21,264 bases of DNA. Origin: an uncultured Geobacter sp. GTDB lineage: Bacteria; Desulfobacterota; Desulfuromonadia; Geobacterales; Geobacteraceae. Shown here one piece after another: positions 5,815-13,868 of this stretch (position 1 is its first letter; each line of letters opens with the position of its first letter). The translations under genes were made by a program, and so were the position numbers. The notes below the pieces were generated by a model, which saw nothing but the letters and a program-made list of their open reading frames with translations, was not told the origin of the DNA and did no database searches. The stretch lies in contig CALABV010000225.1 of assembly GCA_937886325.1 (NCBI GenBank), positions 1 to 21,264 on the forward strand. The letters run 5' to 3'.

Positions 5815-6924
5815 ATGTCGGTCGGCATCGTCGAAACGCAATTCGTTACCTTTGATACGGAACTCCGCCTGGAAAGCGGAAGAATCCTCGGCCCCATCAC
5901 GCTCGCCTACGAGACCTACGGCGAACTGAACAGCGACCGCTCCAACGCGGTGATGATCACCCATGCCTGGACCGGAAGCGCCCATGTGGCCGGGAAAAAC
6001 AGTGAAGACGACCAGAAGGTGGGCTGGTGGGACGCCATCGTCGGCCCGGGGAGGCTGCTGGATACCGGCCGCTATTTCGTCATCTGCTCCAATATCATCG
6101 GCTCGTGCTACGGCTCAACCGGCCCCACCTCCATCAACCCCAAGACCGGCAAGAGGTACAACCTCTCCTTCCCGGTGATTACCGTCCGCGACATGGTGCA
6201 CGCCCAGGCGCTGCTGCTGGATCACCTGGGGATCGACAAGCTGCTGACCGTTCTCGGCGGCAGCATGGGCGGGATGCAGGCACTCGACTGGGCAACCTGC
6301 TATCCGGACAGGATCGCGTCGGCCATCGTCCTGGCAACGAGCGGCAGGCCTTCTCCCATGGCCATCGCCATGAACGCCGTGGCACGATGGGCAATCTTCA
6401 ACGACCCGACCTGGAAAAAGGGGGAGTACCGCAAGAACCCGAAGGATGGGCTTGCCCTGGCCCGAGGTATCGGCCATATCACCTTCCTGTCCGACGAGTC
6501 CATGTGGAGCAAGTTCGGCCGCCGCTTCTCGGCCCGGGACGGCCTGTTCGACTTCTTCGGCCGATTCGAGGTGGAGCGCTATCTCTCCTACAACGGCTAC
6601 AACTTCGTGGACCGCTTCGATGCCAACTCATTCCTTTACCTTGCCAAGGCACTTGACCTGTACGACGTGGCCTGGGGCTGCGAATCCCTCCACGAGGCGT
6701 TCGCGCCGGTGCAGGCGCCCATGCAGTTCTACGCCTTCACCTCGGACTGGCTCTACCCGCCGGCCCAGACCGAAGAGATGGTCAACGTCCTGAAAGAGCT
6801 GGGCAAGCCGGTTGAATACCACCTCATCGAATCATCCTACGGACATGACGCGTTCCTTCTCGAGCACGAAACCTTCGCGCCCTTAGTGAAGGACTTTCTT
6901 GAACGCGTCGCAGCCGACCTCTGA
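5815..6924 (+). CDS. metX: Homoserine O-acetyltransferase
   Basis: The 369-residue product is an alpha/beta-hydrolase-fold acyltransferase that activates homoserine with an acyl-CoA (acetyl-CoA in most MetX) for methionine synthesis by direct sulfhydrylation, in the cytoplasm. The nucleophile elbow is GGSMGG with Ser150, and the triad is completed by Asp311 (TSDWLYPP) and His344 (SSYGHDAF). The substrate motif GSCYGSTGPTSINP lies at 96-109. Acetyl versus succinyl specificity cannot be proved from sequence alone. Expression is controlled by the SAM riboswitch immediately upstream. The ATG at 5815 lacks a good Shine-Dalgarno (only GGGTACCCC precedes it), which is odd for such a conserved gene, but no better in-frame start fits the family N-terminus. 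The usual partner metW is not adjacent. Confidence 0.95.
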   Translation: MSVGIVETQFVTFDTELRLESGRILGPITLAYETYGELNSDRSNAVMITHAWTGSAHVAGKNSEDDQKVGWWDAIVGPGRLLDTGRYFVICSNIIGSCYGSTGPTSINPKTGKRYNLSFPVITVRDMVHAQALLLDHLGIDKLLTVLGGSMGGMQALDWATCYPDRIASAIVLATSGRPSPMAIAMNAVARWAIFNDPTWKKGEYRKNPKDGLALARGIGHITFLSDESMWSKFGRRFSARDGLFDFFGRFEVERYLSYNGYNFVDRFDANSFLYLAKALDLYDVAWGCESLHEAFAPVQAPMQFYAFTSDWLYPPAQTEEMVNVLKELGKPVEYHLIESSYGHDAFLLEHETFAPLVKDFLERVAADL

Positions 6925-7117
6925 CAAGAGGTCACTGCGCCCTCCGCCGCCCCTTCCCTCCCGGCGCCTGCCGACGTCCTGTGCGCCCCGCCATATGGAA
7001 CTCTCTCCGAACAGGTTGGCGCGACTTGCATCCCCCCTTATTGCGTGTACTCTTTTCCCGGTAGAGACATTCCCGGCCATCACTTCGAAGCGAACCCTGA
7101 GGAAAGGAGTCGGTAGT

Positions 7118-7930
7118 ATGAAACGGTTCATCACTGTGGTCGCGTGCAGCATGATCCTCGTCCCGGCATCTGTCATGGGAGTCGACTTCGAGTATGCGAG
7201 CTATGCTTCCCTCCTGAAGCATCGCGTCACGGACGGCGTCGCCATCAACGGCATCACGGTTGCCGCCGTTGATTACAATGCCCTGTGGAAGGACGCACGA
7301 CTCCCCTCCTCCGACTACAGCCGGTTGTTGAAGGAACTTGCGGCCTTCGACCCCGGCGCCCTGAACAGCCGGGAGGAACGCATCGCCTTCTGGGTGAATG
7401 TTTACAACATCGGAGCCATGAAGACGATTGTCGACCACTACCCGGTGGACAGCATCAGGAGCAGGAAAATCCACTGGCGCGGCAGCCCCTGGGACACAAA
7501 GGTGATCCGGGTCGGGACACGGAACTATGCGCTGGACGAGATCGAGCACACCATCCTGCTGGACGGATTCGGGGATCTCCGCATCCATTTCGGCATCAAC
7601 TGCGCCTCGGTCAGTTGCGCAGACCTGCTGACCGTTCCCTACCGCGCCGCCACTCTGTACCGGCAACTGGAACAGCAGGGCAAGAGGCTCCTGGCAAACC
7701 GGGACAAGGGGTTGAGGATTGATCGGGAGAGGAACACCGTCTTCCTGTCGCGGATTTTCAAATTCGACGCCAAACGTTTCGCAGCGTTCGACGGAGGAGT
7801 CCTCACCTTTATCAGGCCTTTTGTTGTCGAGGGGGATGGGGAGTTCCTGTACCGGACCCCCCCGAAGATCGGCTACCTGGACTACGATTGGAGCGCCAAC
7901 GACCTCAAGAACGCTTCACCGCGGAAATAG
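7118..7930 (+). CDS. Exported DUF547 protein
   Basis: The 270-residue product starts with a Sec signal peptide (MKR basic end, hydrophobic stretch to about residue 19, likely cleavage near VMG-VD at 21-22), so it should act in the periplasm. The mature part is a DUF547 domain: the ERIAFWVNVYNIGAMK motif at 88-102, YALDEIEH at 137-144, and HFGINCASVSCADL at 157-170 with Cys162 and Cys167. These match the family's conserved WxNxYN and C-x4-C segments. No biochemical function is established for DUF547 that I can cite. The start has GGAAAGGAG 8 nt upstream. It heads a same-strand cluster, 30 nt before the MerA-like gene. The 193 nt after metX contains no clear terminator or strong promoter. Association with the following thiol-redox enzyme suggests its two cysteines may be redox-active, but that is inference. 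Confidence 0.88.
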   Translation: MKRFITVVACSMILVPASVMGVDFEYASYASLLKHRVTDGVAINGITVAAVDYNALWKDARLPSSDYSRLLKELAAFDPGALNSREERIAFWVNVYNIGAMKTIVDHYPVDSIRSRKIHWRGSPWDTKVIRVGTRNYALDEIEHTILLDGFGDLRIHFGINCASVSCADLLTVPYRAATLYRQLEQQGKRLLANRDKGLRIDRERNTVFLSRIFKFDAKRFAAFDGGVLTFIRPFVVEGDGEFLYRTPPKIGYLDYDWSANDLKNASPRK

Positions 7931-7960
7931 GCCGGACACGGCGCGACCGGAGAACCGCCC

Positions 7961-9496
7961 ATGGACATCCTGCAGGGTATTGCGCCCAACGATGCGTACA
8001 ACCGGGCCCTGGTCGGCAACGTTCATCCCGTGGACTGGGTAAACCCGGAACCGGCGGAACGGTACAACCTGGTGGTGATCGGGGCAGGCACCGCCGGACT
8101 GGTATGCGCTGCCGGCGCTGCCGGGCTCGGCGCCCGCGTGGCGTTGATCGAGCGGCGCCTCATGGGGGGAGACTGCCTGAATGCGGGATGCGTCCCTTCC
8201 AAGGGATTGATCCGCTCCTCGCGTGCCGTGCATGACGCAAAAATAACTCAAGAATTCTGCATCTCGGGCTGCGAAGGGATCACCGTCGATTTCGGCGCGG
8301 TCATGGAACGGATGCGGCGTCTGCGAGCCGGCATCAGCGTCCGCGATTCTGCGCGACGCTTCCGCGATGAACTGGGTGTGGACGTTTTTTTCGGCGAAGG
8401 TCGTTTTTGCGGCCCCGACAGTATCGAGGTGAACGGGAAGGGGTTGCGCTTCGCCAGAGCCGCTCTGTGCACGGGAGGGAGGGCCGCGGCTCTCCCCATT
8501 CCCGGCCTCGCGGATGTGGGTTACCTCACCAACGAGTCGGTTTTTTCCCTCACGGAACGTCCTCCGCGCCTGGCGGTGATCGGAGCCGGTCCCATCGGCT
8601 GCGAACTGGCTCAGGCATTTGCCCGCCTCGGCAGCCGGGTGAGCATAGTGGGGCACCGTACCGAACATGTCCTGCCCCGGGAAGACCCCGATGCCGCGGC
8701 CCTTCTGGAGGCGGTTTTCACGAGGGAGGGAATCGATCTGTACCTGCCGGCCCGTGACCTCGCGGTTTCCGGGCGCAGCGCGGGAAAAACTCTCCGCTTC
8801 ACGTCCGGCGGCAGGGAGGTGGAGGTTACCGCGGACGAGATTCTTGTGGGCGTGGGACGGACGCCGAATGTGGAAGGACTCGGTCTGGACGCCGCCGGAA
8901 TCGAATTCGATCCGAGACAGGGGGTGACGGTGGATGACCGCCTCCGCACCAGCAACCCTCGTGTCTTCGCCGCCGGAGACATCTGCTTCCCGTACAAATT
9001 TACCCACACCGCCGACGCATTGGCGCGCATACTGATAGCCAATGCGCTGTTCGGAGGCAGACAGAAAGCGTCGGCACTGACAATCCCCTGGTGCACCTTC
9101 ACCGACCCGGAAATCGCCCATGTGGGCATGTATGCCCGTGACGCGGAAAAGCGGGGGATCGCCGTGCAGACCCTGACCGTACCGCTGTCCGACGTGGACC
9201 GAGCCGTGCTGGACGGGGAAAGCGGGGGATTCGCCCGGGTGCACCTGAGGAAAGGGAGCGACCGGATACTGGGCGCCACGGTTGTCGCCCGCCATGCCGG
9301 CGAAATGATCAACGAGCTGTCCCTTGCCATCACCAACGGACTGGGACTCTCGGCCATCGGCCGCACCATCCATCCCTACCCGACCCGGTCCGAGGCAATC
9401 AAGAAGCTTGCCGACGCCTATAACCGCACCCGCCTGACACCGTTTATCAGGAGCATGCTGTGGCGGTGGCTGCGCTGGCAGAGGGGATGTCCGTGA
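7961..9496 (+). CDS. MerA-like FAD-dependent pyridine nucleotide-disulfide oxidoreductase
   Basis: The 511-residue product belongs to the family of dihydrolipoamide dehydrogenase, glutathione reductase and mercuric reductase. The FAD motif GAGTAG is at 41-46. The redox-active disulfide is GGDCLNAGCVPSK with Cys72 and Cys77. The NAD(P) motif GAGPIG is near residue 208, FAAGDIC is the second FAD site, and the C-terminal active-site HPYPTRSEA supplies the His-Glu base. It is closest in style to MerA-like enzymes but lacks both the N-terminal metal-binding domain and the C-terminal vicinal cysteine pair used for Hg(II), and there is no mer gene nearby. It probably reduces a thiol or other disulfide substrate of unknown identity. 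A 33-residue N-terminal extension precedes the FAD domain. The GGAGAA at 7949-7954 supports the start. The stop overlaps the next gene. Confidence 0.9.
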   Translation: MDILQGIAPNDAYNRALVGNVHPVDWVNPEPAERYNLVVIGAGTAGLVCAAGAAGLGARVALIERRLMGGDCLNAGCVPSKGLIRSSRAVHDAKITQEFCISGCEGITVDFGAVMERMRRLRAGISVRDSARRFRDELGVDVFFGEGRFCGPDSIEVNGKGLRFARAALCTGGRAAALPIPGLADVGYLTNESVFSLTERPPRLAVIGAGPIGCELAQAFARLGSRVSIVGHRTEHVLPREDPDAAALLEAVFTREGIDLYLPARDLAVSGRSAGKTLRFTSGGREVEVTADEILVGVGRTPNVEGLGLDAAGIEFDPRQGVTVDDRLRTSNPRVFAAGDICFPYKFTHTADALARILIANALFGGRQKASALTIPWCTFTDPEIAHVGMYARDAEKRGIAVQTLTVPLSDVDRAVLDGESGGFARVHLRKGSDRILGATVVARHAGEMINELSLAITNGLGLSAIGRTIHPYPTRSEAIKKLADAYNRTRLTPFIRSMLWRWLRWQRGCP

Positions 9497-10179
9497 ACAG
9501 GAAGAAGATAGCCATCGCCCTGCTGGCGGCAGGATGCATCATCCTGTTTCTCTGGTTTGACCTGGACAGGTTTCTCACCCTGGAGACATTGAAACGGAAC
9601 CGCCTCCAGCTGGTTGCCCTGTACCGGGATCATCCATTCGCCGTTGCCGCGGCATTCATAGGCGTCTATATCATCCAGACGGCGCTGGCCCTGCCCGGCG
9701 CGGCCATTCTCAGCCTCGCCGCCGGGGCGGTATTCGGCGTTGCGCTCGGCACGGCCTACGCCGTCACCGGCGCCACCATCGGCGCCACTGTTTCTTTCAT
9801 TGTTGCCAGATACCTGTTCCGTGATACAATCCAGGGCACGTTCGGGCCACGTCTCGTGAAAATCAACAGGGAACTGGCCACGGCCGGATTCAACTATCTG
9901 CTGTTTCTGCGACTGGTGCCGCTGTTTCCGTTCTTCCTGGTCAACCTGGCCGCAGGCCTGACCAGGCTGCCGCTGCGAATCTTCTTCTTCGGCACCCTGC
10001 TCGGCATCATTCCCGGAGGTTTTGTTTTCTGCAATGCCGGCGCAAGTCTCGCAGCAATCGAACGGATCGGGGACATCCTCTCCGTGCGCGTGCTCGGTTC
10101 CTTTGCCCTGCTCGGAGGATTTGCCCTTTCGCCGGTGCTGTACGCGAAATTCAGGAGAACCCCGGCCGGCCGAAGCTGA
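9493..10179 (+). CDS. TVP38/TMEM64-family (VTT domain) membrane protein
   Basis: The 228-residue product is an integral inner-membrane protein with about five to six hydrophobic segments, the first at residues 6-21. The VTT/SNARE-associated domain is recognisable from the GAAILSLAAGAVFG stretch, the FIVARYLFRD segment and the core LFLRLVPLFPFFLVNLAAGL followed by GTLLGIIPG. Relatives (DedA, TMEM41B, VMP1) act in lipid movement across membranes, but no substrate can be assigned here. I chose GTG 9493, which overlaps the previous stop as GTGA and has GAGGGG at 9481-9486. ATG at 9487 and GTG at 9460 are possible alternatives, lacking good ribosome sites. The overlap with the MerA-like gene implies translational coupling and a linked job. 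Confidence 0.88.
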   Translation: MNRKKIAIALLAAGCIILFLWFDLDRFLTLETLKRNRLQLVALYRDHPFAVAAAFIGVYIIQTALALPGAAILSLAAGAVFGVALGTAYAVTGATIGATVSFIVARYLFRDTIQGTFGPRLVKINRELATAGFNYLLFLRLVPLFPFFLVNLAAGLTRLPLRIFFFGTLLGIIPGGFVFCNAGASLAAIERIGDILSVRVLGSFALLGGFALSPVLYAKFRRTPAGRS

Positions 10180-10259
10180 AACGGATCTGCCGGATACGCA
10201 CACCACTTTACCCGTGCGGCGGAATGAAAACCGCAAATTAAATGAGGAGAACCATTCCC

Positions 10260-11219
10260 ATGCAATCGTCCTTTGCCCACCGCGTCCGGGCCGTCAAACC
10301 GGAGTTCGTCACCTTCGAGTCCCTGAAGACTCTCCAGGTCAACCTGGGAAACCTCTGCAACCTTGCCTGCAGCCACTGCCACGTGGCTGCGTCGCCGACA
10401 GGAACAAAAATCATGGGGAGGGAGGTGGCGGCGAAAATCGTCCAGGTCCTCCGGCGCCGTCCCGGAACAATCCTCGACCTGACCGGCGGCTGCCCGGAAA
10501 TGAATCCCCGCTTCCGCTCCCTGGTGGAAGAAACCGACTCCCTGTCGCCGCGCCGCATCGTCCGCAGCAACCTGGCAATCATCACCGATCCGGATATGGC
10601 GTGGCTGGCGGAATTCTTCCAGCGGCGCCGGCTGGTGGTGTTCGGCTCACTGCCCTGTTATTCCGCCGAAAATGTTGACAGGCAGCGGGGAGACGGTGTC
10701 TTCGAGCGGAGCATCGCGGCCCTGAAGATCCTCAACTCCCTGGGCTACGGAGATGAGCTGGAACTGAACCTGGTGTACAACCCCGGCGGACCCTTCCTGC
10801 CCGGCTCCCAGCGCTGCCTGGAGGACGCCTACCGGAAAGAGCTGATGGAAAGGTTCGGCATCCGTTTCAGCAGTCTCTTTACCATCACCAATGCCCCCAT
10901 CGGCCGATTCCGGGACTTCCTTGAAAAGAAGGGAGCCTACGATGCGTACCTGAACCTGCTGGCCAATCGCTTCAATCCCGAGGCTGCGGGCGCCATCATG
11001 TGCCGCACCCTGATCAGCGTCGACTGGCAGGGGCAGCTCTACAACTGCGATTTCAACCAGGCGCTCGGTCTGCCGATCCGGGGACGTGGCGGCCGGGCAC
11101 TGACCATCGACGATCTGGACGAGGCGGCCCGTCCCGGCGCCGACCTGGTGCTCGGCGAACACTGTTACTGCTGCACCGCCGGCGAAGGATCCAGCTGCAC
11201 CGGTTCACTGGCGGCGTAA
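10260..11219 (+). CDS. ArsS-like radical SAM/Cys-rich enzyme
   Basis: The 319-residue product has the radical SAM cluster motif CNLACSHC, with Cys33, Cys37 and Cys40 (C-x3-C-x2-C), that binds [4Fe-4S] and SAM. It then follows the ArsS pattern throughout: LDLTGGCPEMNPRFR, GSLPCYSAENVDRQRGDGVF, LNLVYNPGG, TITNAPIGRF, MCRTLISVDWQGQLYNCDFN and a C-terminal HCYCCTAGEGSSCTG. ArsS proteins are known or proposed in arsenosugar synthesis, where arsM is normally adjacent. There is no arsM here, so the substrate may differ. The C-terminus has Cys302, Cys304, Cys305 and Cys313, the expected place for extra Fe-S ligands. ATG 10260 is selected for its GAGGAG Shine-Dalgarno at 10245-10250. An ATG at 10242 overlaps that site. 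It lies 80 nt after the TVP38 gene and ends the cluster. Confidence 0.88.
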   Translation: MQSSFAHRVRAVKPEFVTFESLKTLQVNLGNLCNLACSHCHVAASPTGTKIMGREVAAKIVQVLRRRPGTILDLTGGCPEMNPRFRSLVEETDSLSPRRIVRSNLAIITDPDMAWLAEFFQRRRLVVFGSLPCYSAENVDRQRGDGVFERSIAALKILNSLGYGDELELNLVYNPGGPFLPGSQRCLEDAYRKELMERFGIRFSSLFTITNAPIGRFRDFLEKKGAYDAYLNLLANRFNPEAAGAIMCRTLISVDWQGQLYNCDFNQALGLPIRGRGGRALTIDDLDEAARPGADLVLGEHCYCCTAGEGSSCTGSLAA

Positions 11220-11322
11220 ATCAGCCGATAGAGGTTGGTGACGAGCGGTTGGCCCGGGTCACTGCCGGTTTTTTCCGCCGTCAGCCAACAGCCGGCCGAT
11301 CCGGCGTTTTCAAGGAGGTATC

Positions 11323-12297
11323 ATGCAGGTAGCAATCGCGGGACTTGGCCGGATGGGAATGAATATGGCGCGGAGGCTTCTCCGCGGCGGCCACGAGGTG
11401 GTAGCCTGGAACCGCTCGCCGGGAAAAACCGGGGAGATTGCCGCCGAAGGGGCGCGGCCCGCCTTTTCCCTCCAAGAGATGACCGAGATGCTCGCCCCGC
11501 CGCGGACCGTGTGGCTGATGCTCCCGGCCGGGGATGTGGTGGATGGAACCATCGAGCGGCTGTCCTCGCTCCTTGCGACGGGAGACTGCGTCATCGAAGG
11601 CGGCAACAGCTTTTACCGGGATGACGTACGGCGCCGCGACAGGCTCGCGCCCCTCGGCATCCGCTACATGGACGTGGGCGTAAGCGGAGGCATCTGGGGA
11701 CTCACGGAGGGTTACTGCCTCATGGTCGGAGGCGACCGGGAAGAGTACGAAAGACTGGAGCCGCTGTTCCGCACCCTGGCGCCGGAGGAGGGTTACCTCC
11801 ACTGCGGAGGGACAGGGGCGGGACATTTCGTCAAGATGGTGCACAACGGCATCGAGTACGGCATGATGGCCGCCTACGGAGAGGGGTTCTCCATCCTCAA
11901 GGCCTCACCGTACGCGGACAGTCTCGACCTGGCGGAGGTTTCCCATCTCTGGAACCGGGGGAGCGTGGTCCGCTCCTGGCTGCTGGAACTGGCCGAGACG
12001 GCTTTCCGCGAGGATCCGGGTCTGGATGCGATCCAGGGGTACGTGGAAGATTCGGGCGAGGGGCGCTGGACCGTGCAGCAGGCCATCGACAGCGGCGTGC
12101 CGGCGCCGGTCCTTGCCGCGTCCCTGTTCCAGCGATTCCGATCCCGTCTCGGTGACAGCTTCGGCGACAGGGTGCTGGCGGCGTTGCGCAACCAGTTCGG
12201 CGGACATGCGGTTCTGTCCGCGGATTCGGAAATAAAGTCCGACGGAGCGGGCGCGGGCGGAGTGGCGCCGGCAGCCGCGCAGAAGCCGGGCACATAG
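11323..12297 (+). CDS. gnd: 6-phosphogluconate dehydrogenase, short form
   Basis: The 324-residue product oxidatively decarboxylates 6-phosphogluconate to ribulose 5-phosphate and CO2, the last oxidative step of the pentose phosphate pathway. The dinucleotide fold begins AGLGRMG at 6-12. EGGNSFYRDD (92-101) and DVGVSGGIWG (117-126) match the family. The catalytic lysine is Lys171 in GHFVKMVHNGIEYG (168-180), and EDSGEGRWT is near 247. Classical enzymes are about 470 residues; this is the short form of about 300 residues, often called GndA or YqeC type. NRS after the second beta strand could bind either NADP or NAD, so I do not assign the cofactor. The start has an AAGGAGG ribosome site. The zwf start is 14 nt downstream, so the two are co-transcribed. 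Confidence 0.94.
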   Translation: MQVAIAGLGRMGMNMARRLLRGGHEVVAWNRSPGKTGEIAAEGARPAFSLQEMTEMLAPPRTVWLMLPAGDVVDGTIERLSSLLATGDCVIEGGNSFYRDDVRRRDRLAPLGIRYMDVGVSGGIWGLTEGYCLMVGGDREEYERLEPLFRTLAPEEGYLHCGGTGAGHFVKMVHNGIEYGMMAAYGEGFSILKASPYADSLDLAEVSHLWNRGSVVRSWLLELAETAFREDPGLDAIQGYVEDSGEGRWTVQQAIDSGVPAPVLAASLFQRFRSRLGDSFGDRVLAALRNQFGGHAVLSADSEIKSDGAGAGGVAPAAAQKPGT

Positions 12298-12311
12298 CCG
12301 GAGGGTATTGC

Positions 12312-13826
12312 ATGGACAGTGCCGACGATTATGCCTTCATCCCCACGGAGTCCTGCGGCATAAACATCCCGAAGCCGTGCGGCCTGGTCATCTTCGGCGC
12401 ATCAGGCGACCTGACCCGGCGCAAACTGATCCCGGCCATCTATCGCCTGTTCCGTCAGAAACTGCTCCCATCAGGGTTCTTCGTATTGGGCGTTGCCCGC
12501 ACCGAGATGGATTCCGACGGTTTCCGGGAGTTGCTGCGGGAGGCCACTCCCAACGAGTGCGTCGGCGACTGCTGGCAGCGCTTCGCATCGTTGATTCACT
12601 ACCGGACCATCGACTACGGTGATCCGTCCTCCTACCGAGCCATTCTCTCGGAAACGCTGCCCCCCCTGGAAGAGACCGCGGGCACGGGAGGACACAGGAT
12701 CTTCTACCTCGCCACCCCTCCCGGTGTCTACGAGGAGGTCATCGGCTCCCTGCATCGTGCCGGTCCTGCATCAGCGACGGATGCACGGGTCAAGATCGTT
12801 ATCGAAAAACCTTTCGGCAGCGATCTGGAATCTTCCCGGAGGCTCAACGGCATCCTTCTCGACGCCTTCCGGGAGAGCCAGGTGTACCGCATCGACCACT
12901 ACCTGGCCAAGGAGACGGTGCAGAACATCCTCATGTTCCGCTTTGCCAACTCACTGTTCGAGCCGCTCTGGAACAGGCGCTACATCGACCACGTGCAGAT
13001 AACCGCTGCCGAGGCAATCGGCATCGAGCGGCGCGCCGGGTACTACGAGCAGGCAGGTGTGCTGCGGGACATGTTCCAGAACCACATGTTCCAGTTGCTC
13101 GCCCTGACCGCAATGGAACCCCCTTCCCTCTTTTCAGCCGGCCGGGTGAGGGACGAGAAGGCCAAGGTGCTGCAGTCGATACGGCCGTTTCCCGTGGATC
13201 GTCTCGACGAATGCCTGGTCACCGGTCAGTATGCCGGGTCGGTCGATTCAGCGCTCAAAGGATACCGCGAAGAAAGCGGTGTTGCCGCGGACTCCGCCGT
13301 GCCGACCTATGCGGCCCTGAAAGTCTGTATTGACAACTGGCGCTGGAACGGCGTTCCGTTCTACCTCCGCTCCGGAAAGCGGCTGAAAAGGCGGACGACC
13401 GAGATCGCCATCCGGTTCCGGCCGGTCCCCCACATGATGTTTTCCAGGTCCATGGGCGGCGCCATCGAGGCCAATACCCTGGTGCTCCGGGTGCAGCCCG
13501 ACGAGGGCATTCAACTGGAGATCCAGGCCAAGCATCCGGGATCCCGCATGTGCCTGATGCCGGTGAACCTGGATTTTTCCTATCGCAGCGATGTCTCGCT
13601 CAGCGCCTACGAGCGGGTGCTCCTGGACTGCATGGAAGGGGATCAGATGCTGTTCGTGCGCGAGGACGGGGTTGATCTGAGCTGGTCGCTCCTTTCCCCG
13701 GCGATCAGGGCGCTGGAGAGCCGGGAAACGCTTCCGGAATCGTTCCTCTATGCGGCGGGAAGCGAAGGACCGACGGCGGCCGACACGCTGCTTGAAGGCG
13801 ATGGTCGGAGGTGGAGAGAATTGTGA
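12312..13826 (+). CDS. zwf: Glucose-6-phosphate 1-dehydrogenase
   Basis: The 504-residue product oxidises glucose 6-phosphate to 6-phosphogluconolactone, making NADPH or NADH, in the cytoplasm. The cofactor loop GASGDLTRRK is at 29-38, EKPFG at 165-169, and the active-site signature RIDHYLAKE at 193-201 with His196 as likely catalytic base. Length and motif spacing are normal. The start has GGAGGG a few bases upstream, 14 nt after gnd. It ends at TGA 13824-13826 and is followed at once by a heptanucleotide tandem repeat. With gnd before it and pgl after it, it completes the oxidative pentose phosphate operon. Confidence 0.97.
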   Translation: MDSADDYAFIPTESCGINIPKPCGLVIFGASGDLTRRKLIPAIYRLFRQKLLPSGFFVLGVARTEMDSDGFRELLREATPNECVGDCWQRFASLIHYRTIDYGDPSSYRAILSETLPPLEETAGTGGHRIFYLATPPGVYEEVIGSLHRAGPASATDARVKIVIEKPFGSDLESSRRLNGILLDAFRESQVYRIDHYLAKETVQNILMFRFANSLFEPLWNRRYIDHVQITAAEAIGIERRAGYYEQAGVLRDMFQNHMFQLLALTAMEPPSLFSAGRVRDEKAKVLQSIRPFPVDRLDECLVTGQYAGSVDSALKGYREESGVAADSAVPTYAALKVCIDNWRWNGVPFYLRSGKRLKRRTTEIAIRFRPVPHMMFSRSMGGAIEANTLVLRVQPDEGIQLEIQAKHPGSRMCLMPVNLDFSYRSDVSLSAYERVLLDCMEGDQMLFVREDGVDLSWSLLSPAIRALESRETLPESFLYAAGSEGPTAADTLLEGDGRRWREL

Positions 13827-13867
13827 GTCCGTTGTCCGTGTCCGTGATCCGTTATCCGTGGGTCGTT
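13827..13867 (+). repeat. Degenerate heptanucleotide tandem repeat between zwf and pgl
   Basis: The units are GTCCGTT, GTCCGT, GTCCGTG, ATCCGTT, ATCCGTG and GGTCGTT, starting one base after the zwf stop codon and running to the base before the pgl start codon. The consensus is RTCCGTK with a 7-nt period, one unit being 6 nt. The tract leaves pgl without a Shine-Dalgarno sequence. Confidence 0.8.
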
Positions 13868-13868
13868 T

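Noticed and set aside
7016..7031. Sigma-54-like TTGGCGCG...TTGCA upstream of the DUF547 gene
   Set aside because: The GG and GC elements are only 8 nt apart instead of the required 10, so it cannot be a working -24/-12 promoter.
7916..9373. Long open frame of 485 codons on the minus strand
   Set aside because: It lies wholly antisense to the clearly real MerA-like gene, has no recognisable domain, and is expected from GC-rich codon bias.
7961..9496. Mercury resistance gene merA
   Set aside because: No merR, merT or merP neighbours, no heavy-metal-associated domain and no C-terminal vicinal cysteines.
10260..11219. Selenocysteine insertion in the ArsS-like protein
   Set aside because: There is no in-frame TGA before the final stop; the C-terminal motif is encoded by cysteine codons.
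13827..13867. CRISPR-like direct repeats
   Set aside because: The units are only 7 nt and contiguous, with no spacers, so this is a simple tandem repeat.
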